Shown piece by piece: positions 46,711 to 52,426 of a DNA stretch of 52,426 nt. Position 1 is the first letter of the stretch. Each line of letters opens with the position of its first letter. The DNA lies in contig RXIY01000044.1 in assembly GCA_003963405.1 (NCBI GenBank), positions 1-52,426 on the forward strand. Reading direction: 5' to 3'. This DNA is from Hyphomicrobiales bacterium. GTDB taxonomy: Bacteria; Pseudomonadota; Alphaproteobacteria; Rhizobiales; Beijerinckiaceae. The translations under genes and the position numbers were made by a program. The notes beneath the pieces are model-generated. The model searched no databases and was not told the DNA's origin. It was given only the letters and a program-made list of their open reading frames with translations.

Positions 46711-47715
46711 ATGGGCGGCGTGACAAGCTCCGAAACGCCGACGGGCGAAGGACTCGTCGCGGCCGTGGCCTATTGCAAGGGCGTCAAGGTCGCCGATATC
46801 GACCTCGACGCCGCGGGCGACTGGGCGAAGCGGCCCGATCACGTCGTCTGGATCGGGCTCTACGAGCCGGACATGGCGCTGCTGGAGCGGGTCGGGCAGC
46901 AATTCGCGCTACATCCGCTCGCTGTCGAGGACGCCGCCAAGGCGCATCAGTTCCCAAAGCTCGAGGAATTCGACGACAGCCTGTTCATCGTCGCGCGCAC
47001 CGCGCAGATGGTCGAGGGCCGCGTCGCATTCGGCGAGACGCATCTTTTTGTCGGCGAAGGCTATGTGGTAAGCGTGCGCCACGGCCCATCGCGCAGCTAT
47101 TCAGAGGTGCGCGCGCGCAGCGAGGCCCGCGCCCAGCGCCTGTCCGAAGGCGAGGACTTCATCGTCTACGCCATTCTCGACTTCATCGTGGACAATTATG
47201 CGCCAGTCCTCGACAGCATCAACGACCAGGTCGAGGACATCGAGGACCACGTGCTGACGACGACGATGGGTCGCGCCGAGACCGAACAGCTCTACATGCT
47301 GCGGCGCGATCTCCTGCGGCTGCGCAACGCCGTCGTGCCGCTCGCCGACGTTTGCCGCCGGCTGGAGCGCACCGACATCGTCTTCATCGATCCCGCGATG
47401 CGGCCGCATTTCCGCGACGTGCGGGACCATCTGCGCCGCGCGGAAGAGCGCATCGACACGCTGCGCGAGACGCTCGCCTTCGCCTTCGAGGCGAGTCTGA
47501 TGAATGCGCAGATGCAGCAGACCAACATCTCGCGCCGTCTCGCCGCCTGGGCCGCCATTCTCGCCGTTCCCACGGCAATCGCCGGAATCTACGGCATGAA
47601 TTTCGAGCACATGCCCGAGCTCAGGTGGCAGTATGGCTATTACGTCGTTCTTGCAGTGATTTCGTCTGTCTGCGCGTTTCTCTACTGGCGTTTCCGCAAG
47701 GCGGGATGGCTCTGA
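46711..47715 (+). CDS. corA: Magnesium/cobalt transporter CorA
   Basis: Pentameric Mg2+ channel of the CorA family; 334 residues. The C-terminal GMN motif (IYGMNFEHMPELRWQYG) between two membrane segments is diagnostic. An N-terminal cytoplasmic domain of about 250 residues (EDAAKAHQFPKLEEFDDSLF, YVVSVRHG) leads into the long stalk helix (ERIDTLRETLAFAFEASLMN) that ends in the gate. Its 3' end is 13 bases from the stop of the convergent transglycosylase-like gene. Confidence 0.95.
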   Translation: MGGVTSSETPTGEGLVAAVAYCKGVKVADIDLDAAGDWAKRPDHVVWIGLYEPDMALLERVGQQFALHPLAVEDAAKAHQFPKLEEFDDSLFIVARTAQMVEGRVAFGETHLFVGEGYVVSVRHGPSRSYSEVRARSEARAQRLSEGEDFIVYAILDFIVDNYAPVLDSINDQVEDIEDHVLTTTMGRAETEQLYMLRRDLLRLRNAVVPLADVCRRLERTDIVFIDPAMRPHFRDVRDHLRRAEERIDTLRETLAFAFEASLMNAQMQQTNISRRLAAWAAILAVPTAIAGIYGMNFEHMPELRWQYGYYVVLAVISSVCAFLYWRFRKAGWL

Positions 47716-47728
47716 CGCGGGCCGGGAC

Positions 47729-48709
47729 CTAATCGCGTCCCGCGCCGCCTTTTTCACCCGGTCCGCCCGCGACGAGATCGAGGCCCTGCATCTTCAGATC
47801 GGCCCAGTTTTTCAGATCTTTGGCCGTGAATTTCTTCATGAACGGATTGCCGTTTACGATCTTCTCGCGCGTAATGTTCGGCCTCGCGTCGGTATTGGCG
47901 ATCACAGCCGCCGCGTCGGCGCCCTCGGGGGCCGTCAGAATGGCGGCCGCGCCCGCGGGACCGGCAAAATGCGCAAGATAAAGCGATCCCGGCGTCACCG
48001 GCAGGCCGCGACGCGCGAGCAGAGACGTATTCTCCTCGGCGTAGCGGCTCGCCATGAAGCGCGACAGTTCCGGATCCTTGCGCAAATCGAGAATCTGCTT
48101 GTCGTTCAGCCCGTTGGCGATGTCGGGACGATGTTTTTTTACCAGGCCGAGCCATGTCGCCTCGACGAACTGACCCACGCCCAGCGCCGTGGAATGGGGG
48201 TTTTTGGCGGCGGCGTCGCCATGCGACTCGGTGGCGACGATCTGGTCGATCATCTGCTTCATCGACGCCAAGGGTTGCATCGGCGTCGTCGGGAAGCCGG
48301 CGTCCTTGAAAGAGATGCGCAGCGCAAGGCCGATGAGCAGCGCGGCCAGAATCGCAAGCGGGGAGATGAGGGAGCGCCGCCGGCCGCGCTCGGGCTGGGC
48401 CTTGGGGGCGAGGGCGTCGTCGCGGGCGGGAACGGGCAGATCGAACCTGGGGTTGAGCGCGGGCTCCGGCTGGCGCTGCGGATCTAGAGCGGAGAGAATT
48501 TTCAGCAGGGCGCCGTCGTCGGAATCGAGGGTGATGCGGATTTCGACGATCTTCTTCCCGCTCGCGTCCTCCGGCGCCGCGGCCTCGCGGGCCAGGGCGG
48601 CGACCGCTTCATGCGCCGCGACGCCGGATTGCGTCTCGTCGCGAGACTGAGGCGGCGCGGGCGTCTGGCCCAATGCGTCAGACAAAAATGATGCGACGGC
48701 CTCCACCAT
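47729..48709 (-). CDS. Membrane-anchored transglycosylase-like protein
   Basis: Protein of 326 residues: acidic N-terminus, one membrane segment near residue 140-160 (LAILAALLIGLALRI), then an SLT-like domain (MIDQIVATESHGDAA, with the catalytic-type Glu; TALGVGQFVEATWLGLV; SLYLAHFAGPAGAAAIL). The N-terminal 130 residues are a cytoplasmic domain rich in Glu/Ala/Pro. ATG 48709 with an AAGGGAG site at 7-base spacing is the best start; earlier in-frame starts lengthen the tail without family support. Lytic activity is predicted, not proven. Confidence 0.8.
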   Translation of the reverse strand: MVEAVASFLSDALGQTPAPPQSRDETQSGVAAHEAVAALAREAAAPEDASGKKIVEIRITLDSDDGALLKILSALDPQRQPEPALNPRFDLPVPARDDALAPKAQPERGRRRSLISPLAILAALLIGLALRISFKDAGFPTTPMQPLASMKQMIDQIVATESHGDAAAKNPHSTALGVGQFVEATWLGLVKKHRPDIANGLNDKQILDLRKDPELSRFMASRYAEENTSLLARRGLPVTPGSLYLAHFAGPAGAAAILTAPEGADAAAVIANTDARPNITREKIVNGNPFMKKFTAKDLKNWADLKMQGLDLVAGGPGEKGGAGRD

Positions 48710-48755
48710 GGCGCGCTCCCTTTTGAGGCCGCCTGCCGCGGCCATAGAGCCCAGT

Positions 48756-49061
48756 TCAGTAGTAGCCGATGCAGATTCGGTTGCCGTAATCGTCCCAGCC
48801 CCATTGCGCGCAGGGCGGCGGCGGCGGAGGCGGCGGGGGCGATGGGGCCGTGAGGGCGCCGAGAGCCGCGCCGCTCGCGGCGCCAATCGCCGCGCCGGCC
48901 AATGTGCCGGTCGCCGACCCGTTGGAGACCGCAGCGCCGATGCCCGCGCCGCCAAGGCCGCCAATGGCGCCGCCGCCGAGCGCGCGCTCGCCGGGCGAAT
49001 AACATCCCGCGAGCGTCCATGCGGACGCGACGGCGGCCGCAACCACTAGCATCTTCTTCAT
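48756..49061 (-). CDS. Glycine-zipper lipoprotein
   Basis: Lipoprotein of 101 residues: MKKMLVVAAAVASAWTLAGC with lipobox LAGC at Cys 20, then a glycine-zipper core (GGGAIGGLGGAGIGAAVSNG, ALGALTAP) and a run of nine prolines before CAQWGWDDYGNR and a Cys/Tyr-rich end. ATG 49061 is used; an earlier frame to 49094 has no signal peptide fit. Similar proteins are common in alphaproteobacterial envelopes. The WGW in the tail recalls the two other small secreted proteins. Confidence 0.8.
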   Translation of the reverse strand: MKKMLVVAAAVASAWTLAGCYSPGERALGGGAIGGLGGAGIGAAVSNGSATGTLAGAAIGAASGAALGALTAPSPPPPPPPPPCAQWGWDDYGNRICIGYY

Positions 49062-49235
49062 GATGCGAAACTTCCGATCGACGCTGTCGCCCACTCCCCG
49101 ACGGTGAGGCTAGGCGCGAGAACATGAACGGAAGGTTAAGGGCGGCCGGCGGAGCCCCAGGGCGCGTATTAGTGCAATTTTAGCAATATCGGAGAGAGGC
49201 TTGCGCTCCCTGCTCCCTTTTCGCGAGCTCTCCCC

Positions 49236-49982
49236 ATGTCGACGGAACGCCCTCACGCCCTCCTGGAGTTCGGCCCTGTCGCGGCGGCGGCCGGGGGAGG
49301 GGGCGTCCCCGAGGTGAGGGTGAGCGTCGCCGATGCGCCCGGAGGCGGCGCGAGGCTCGACGAGGCGAAGCCAGACGAAGGGGTGAAGCCGGAAGCGTCT
49401 TTCCTCTCCAGGGCCGTCCGGGCAGGCCGCGCCTTCGCCGCTTACGCGATCGCCGGCGTGATCGGCTGGCATCTCTACGATCTCGCCAGGCCCGTTCATA
49501 TCGCCTGGCCGGACCTCTCGGTTTTCGGATCGGCGCAGAAAAACGTGGAAGAGGCCGAGTTCAGGCGCGTGACGCAGAAGCTTGCCGCCGACATTCAGGC
49601 GCTGGAGGCGCGGCTCGACGCGCTCGAGAAGGCCCGCGGCCACGAGGCGAGGAATAACCAGTCGATCGAGGAGGTGAACAGGCGCATCGACGAGATGAAG
49701 GCTGGCGTCTCTGCCGAGGTCGGCGCCCTCGCGGGTCAGATCAAGGAGGCGCAGCGCGAGGCCGAGGCCAAACGCGCGGAGACGCATGTCGTCCCCGAGC
49801 CGGCGGAAAGCCGAGTTGCAGGGCCTGAAGGGCATGCGCACAGGCCTGCCTCCGTCGCGGCGCATGTCGAGGCGCATTGGAAGCGCGGCCATCGGCGCGG
49901 CGACGCCTTCGATCCCGCCCTGCATCCGAATGCGCCCGGCGCGCCGCGCCCGCTCGGCTCTCCGCTCTATCGGGCGAGGTGA
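49236..49982 (+). CDS. Single-pass membrane protein with coiled coil
   Basis: Protein of 248 residues, not recognised. One membrane segment near 68-84 (AFAAYAIAGVIGWHLYD), preceded by an acidic/disordered cytoplasmic part and followed by a heptad-like stretch (QKLAADIQALEARLDALEKA, EEVNRRIDEMKAGVSAEVGA) and a disordered tail. Layout of a bitopic envelope protein. It ends three bases before the deoxyribosyltransferase-like gene begins, so they are probably cotranscribed. Confidence 0.65.
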   Translation: MSTERPHALLEFGPVAAAAGGGGVPEVRVSVADAPGGGARLDEAKPDEGVKPEASFLSRAVRAGRAFAAYAIAGVIGWHLYDLARPVHIAWPDLSVFGSAQKNVEEAEFRRVTQKLAADIQALEARLDALEKARGHEARNNQSIEEVNRRIDEMKAGVSAEVGALAGQIKEAQREAEAKRAETHVVPEPAESRVAGPEGHAHRPASVAAHVEAHWKRGHRRGDAFDPALHPNAPGAPRPLGSPLYRAR

Positions 49983-49985
49983 CGT

Positions 49986-50531
49986 TTGCCCTCCATCTAT
50001 CTCGCAGGTCCCGAGGTGTTTCTCGCCGACGCGCTCGACATGGGGCGGCGTAAGAAGGAGCTTTGCGACGCCTATGGGCTCGAAGGCCTCTTCCCGCTGG
50101 ACGCGGAGTTCGTCCCCGGGGAGGAAGCATCGTCGCGGTCGATCTTCGAAGCCAACGTCGCCATGATCCGCCGCTGCGACGGCGTCATCGCCAATCTCAC
50201 GCCCTTTCGCGGCGCGAGCGCGGATGCCGGGACAGTATTTGAAGTCGGCATGGCCTTCGCGCTGGAAAAACCGGTTTTCGCCTATACCAACGTTTCCGCA
50301 ATCTATGCCGCGCGCTGCGTCGATACGGCGGACGCGCCGGGAGAAAGGCTTTTCGCGGCCGACGGGCTGAGCGTCGAGGATTTCGGGCTGTTCGACAATC
50401 TCATGATCGCCGAGGCCCTCCGCGCGCAGGGCCACGACGTGGCGGCGCAAGAGGCGGCGCCTCAAGGCCGCTATACGGATCTTGCAGCCTTCGAGCTGTG
50501 CCTGCGGAAAGCGGCGGCGTTTTTTGCGTAA
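49986..50531 (+). CDS. Nucleoside 2-deoxyribosyltransferase-like protein, TTG start
   Basis: Nucleoside 2-deoxyribosyltransferase-like protein, 181 residues. IYLAGPEVFLADALDMG near the N-terminus, CDGVIANLTPFRGASADAGT and FEVGMAFALEKPVFAYTN carry the usual substrate loop and catalytic Glu. The start is TTG at 49986, three bases after the previous stop, with GAGGTG upstream. The family exchanges bases on deoxyribose or cleaves nucleotides; substrate unknown. No nearby purine salvage gene is seen. Confidence 0.82.
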   Translation: MPSIYLAGPEVFLADALDMGRRKKELCDAYGLEGLFPLDAEFVPGEEASSRSIFEANVAMIRRCDGVIANLTPFRGASADAGTVFEVGMAFALEKPVFAYTNVSAIYAARCVDTADAPGERLFAADGLSVEDFGLFDNLMIAEALRAQGHDVAAQEAAPQGRYTDLAAFELCLRKAAAFFA

Positions 50532-50704
50532 GCGGCGACGCGACGACCGCTGAAAGCGTTTAGCCGGCGCCCCTTACGAAAGTTTCATCCGGCGGCCATT
50601 GGACGGCAAGCGCCTCGCCTCCATTTTCCTGTTGCAGCGGCGGCAGGAGCCGATGCGCTCCGGGCTTCCCGAAGCCTTCGCCGCAGGAATGGAGAGTTTT
50701 TGAC

Positions 50705-52213
50705 ATGCATCATCCGATTACCGAGCGCAGCTCCCGCATGTCGGCGCAACCGCGCCGCCGCGCCTCGCGCTTCGCGCTGATGGGCGCCGCCGGGGCGCTC
50801 GCTTTCGGCGCCGCCATTGGCGCGCCTGTCGGAAAGGCTTTCGCTGAAGCGCCGGCGACACTGTCCGCGCCCGTCGGTCCGTCCTCTTTCGCGGATGTCG
50901 TCGAGCGCGTGAAGGGCGCCGTCGTCGCAATCAAGGTCAAGGCGTATGAAGAGTCTCACAGCCCCTTCGAAGGGCAGGAGCTCTCGCCCGACGATCCGAT
51001 GTATCGCTTCTTCAAGCGCTTCGGCGGCGAGGTTCCGCAAAAACACATGACCCAGTCGCAGGGGTCGGGCTTCATCATCAGCGCCGACGGTTATGTCGTC
51101 ACCAATAACCACGTCGTGGAGCACGCAAGCGACGTGGAGGTGGCGCTCGACGATGGCCGCTCGCTGCCCGCGAAGGTGATCGGCACCGACAAGCGCACCG
51201 ATCTCGCGCTGCTCAAGGTGAGTGACGGCGCCAAGCTTCCCTATGTCGAATGGTCGGGGACGCAGCCGCGCGTCGGCGATTGGGTGATCGCGGTCGGCAA
51301 TCCCTTCGGTCTCGGCGGCTCGGTTACGGCGGGCATCGTCTCGGCGCGCGGGCGCGACATCGGCGCCGGCCCCTATGACGACTTCCTCCAGATCGACGCG
51401 CCGGTGAATCGCGGCAACTCGGGCGGCCCGGCCTTCGATGAACGCGGCGCCGTGGTCGGCGTCAATACGGCGATCTATTCGCCCTCGGGCGGTTCGGTCG
51501 GCATCGGCTTCGCCATCCCCGCCGAAGTGGCCAAGGACGTCATCACCGCGCTCAAGGAGAAGGGCGTCGTGTCGCGCGGCTGGATCGGCGTGAAGATCCA
51601 GCCGGTGACGCCGGAGATCGCCGACAGTCTCGGCCTCAAGTCGACCAAGGGCGCGCTCATCGCTCAGCCGCAGAAGGGCGCGCCGGCGGAGGCCGCGGGT
51701 CTGAAGGCGGGCGACGTGATCGTGGCGGTCAATGGCGACAAGATCGAGAGCCCGCGCGATCTCGCGCGCCGCATCGCAGCGATGGGGCCGAACAAGACGG
51801 TCGATCTCACCTATCTGCGCAACGGCGCCGAGAAGAGCGCCAAACTGACGCTCGGCAAGCTCCCGGAGGAGCGGGAGGCGCGCGCCGATGACGAGGACAC
51901 GGGCGGACCGTCCGGCGGTTCGCAGGTCGCAAGCCTCGGGATCGAGGTCGCGCCCGCCTCGGAGGTTCGCGGCGGCCGCGGCGAAGGCCTCTATGTGACC
52001 GACATCGATCCAAGCGGCGCCGCCGCGCAAAAGGGTCTGCGTCGGGGCGACGTGATCGTGGAGGCCGGCGGCCAGCCGGTGAATTCGCGGTCCGATCTCT
52101 CCAACGCCATCGACGGCGCCCGGAAGGAAGGACGGCGCTCGATTCTGCTGCGGGTGAAATCCGCGGATGGGTCGAAATTCATCGCCGTGCCCGTGAAGCA
52201 GAGCGCCGGCTAG
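50705..52213 (+). CDS. degP: Do/DegP-family periplasmic serine protease
   Basis: HtrA-family protease-chaperone, 502 residues. Leader (ends KAFA about residue 47) with a polar N-terminus, trypsin-like domain with His in VVTNNHVVEHA, Asp in KRTDLALLK and Ser in VNRGNSGGPAFDE, then two PDZ domains (RGWIGVKIQPVTPEIADSLG; SLGIEVAPASEV). The long N-terminus contains MSAQPRRR, an alternative start at residue 12. A strong terminator follows at 52326-52362. The next gene is a response regulator; degP-regulator pairs are common. Confidence 0.94.
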   Translation: MHHPITERSSRMSAQPRRRASRFALMGAAGALAFGAAIGAPVGKAFAEAPATLSAPVGPSSFADVVERVKGAVVAIKVKAYEESHSPFEGQELSPDDPMYRFFKRFGGEVPQKHMTQSQGSGFIISADGYVVTNNHVVEHASDVEVALDDGRSLPAKVIGTDKRTDLALLKVSDGAKLPYVEWSGTQPRVGDWVIAVGNPFGLGGSVTAGIVSARGRDIGAGPYDDFLQIDAPVNRGNSGGPAFDERGAVVGVNTAIYSPSGGSVGIGFAIPAEVAKDVITALKEKGVVSRGWIGVKIQPVTPEIADSLGLKSTKGALIAQPQKGAPAEAAGLKAGDVIVAVNGDKIESPRDLARRIAAMGPNKTVDLTYLRNGAEKSAKLTLGKLPEEREARADDEDTGGPSGGSQVASLGIEVAPASEVRGGRGEGLYVTDIDPSGAAAQKGLRRGDVIVEAGGQPVNSRSDLSNAIDGARKEGRRSILLRVKSADGSKFIAVPVKQSAG

Positions 52214-52325
52214 GCCGAGCTTGAAAAGGAGCTTCTTGCGAGGTGGACCGCGAGACTGCACCCGCCCGCAGACGGTCCCGCGCAAAGGAGAGCGACGGTA
52301 GCCAGTCCCCTCCTGGCCCGTCGTG

Positions 52326-52362
52326 GGCAGGTCGGCGCCCCCGCGCCGGCCTGCCGTTTTTT
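52326..52362 (+). terminator. Intrinsic terminator after degP
   Basis: Stem of 12 pairs (GGCAGGTCGGCG at 52326-52337 with CGCCGGCCTGCC at 52344-52355; one T-G wobble), 6-base loop, then G and six T residues (52357-52362). Strong Rho-independent terminator, 112 bases after the degP stop. The following regulator must have its own promoter or depend on read-through. Confidence 0.88.
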
Positions 52363-52387
52363 CACAAGGTCGGTTATGATGGGCGCG

Positions 52388-52426
52388 ATGCGCATCCTGA
52401 TTATCGAAGACGACCGCGAAGCGGCT
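52388..52426 (+). CDS. Response regulator, first residues only (cut by window end)
   Basis: From ATG 52388 the frame reads MRILIIEDDREAA, the first strand and acidic pair of a response-regulator receiver domain. The in-frame ATGs at 52376 and 52379 would add only three or four residues. It lies 174 bases beyond degP, the position of a FeuP/CpxR-type regulator in many rhizobia. Only 13 residues are visible, so subfamily cannot be given. Confidence 0.75.
   Translation, partial: MRILIIEDDREAA

Overview
This is a continuous stretch of GC-rich (roughly two-thirds G+C) bacterial chromosome that is almost wholly core genome. The content points to an alphaproteobacterium of the order Hyphomicrobiales (Rhizobiales). 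Signs of this are the alphaproteobacterial division operon with a 570-residue FtsZ, an ATPase zeta-subunit (DUF1476) gene, purC/purS/purQ, a RibB fused to a degenerate RibA domain, and an EcfG-type stress promoter. The gene mix would fit a Beijerinckiaceae/Methylocystaceae-type organism, but this is an impression from style and gene order, not a proof. I see no insertion sequence, prophage, CRISPR array, rRNA or tRNA.

Layout. 1-9.4 kb is the end of the division and cell wall cluster on the + strand: murC (cut at the left edge), murB, a polytopic GT-C-like membrane protein, ddl, ftsQ, ftsA, ftsZ, then lpxC. It is followed by bamD (9.5 kb), an esterase (-), recN (+), nth (-), a DUF2244 protein (+) and a DedA protein (-). 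15-18 kb holds a small unknown gene, a glyoxalase I (-), a CDF metal exporter and xseB (+). 18-24 kb is mostly - strand: a DUF3422 protein, phosphoglucomutase, a Tyr/Gly-rich secreted protein, a cyclic-nucleotide-binding-fold protein with an OmpR-type regulator, a divergent L,D-transpeptidase, and yggS. 24.3-29.3 kb is an envelope/translation/replication run (hdeD-like, leuS, lptE, holA). 29.4-32.3 kb is a - strand purine cluster (purC, Uma2-type, DUF3429, purS, purQ; no purL). 32.7-38.2 kb carries the zeta subunit, xerC, ribB, a DUF2233 protein, a Tat-targeted histone-deacetylase-fold protein and aroC. 38.3-42.1 kb has small and unknown secreted proteins and a SixA-like phosphatase. 42.2-47.7 kb is gshB-glnD-grpE-corA. 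47.7-52.4 kb has a membrane-anchored transglycosylase-like protein, a glycine-zipper lipoprotein, a coiled-coil membrane protein, a nucleoside deoxyribosyltransferase-like protein, a DegP-type protease, and the first codons of a response regulator.

Functionally the window is dominated by the cell envelope: peptidoglycan precursors and division (mur, ddl, fts), lipid A (lpxC), outer-membrane assembly (bamD, lptE), periplasmic quality control (degP) and wall remodelling (L,D-transpeptidase, transglycosylase-like protein).

No wholly new multi-gene system is evident. The points most worth a second look are: lpxC, whose only workable start seems to be a non-canonical ATT; a BamD with no lipidation cysteine; an EcfG promoter in front of the HdeD-like gene; candidate CtrA and CcrM sites before ftsZ; a palindromic repeat that seems to have become the N-terminus of the Tat-targeted deacetylase-fold protein; a pseudo-receiver regulator paired with a cyclic-nucleotide-fold protein; a CDF transporter with three C-terminal repeats; and a GT-C-like gene inside the division operon. 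Product names come from family recognition by eye; no database search was run.
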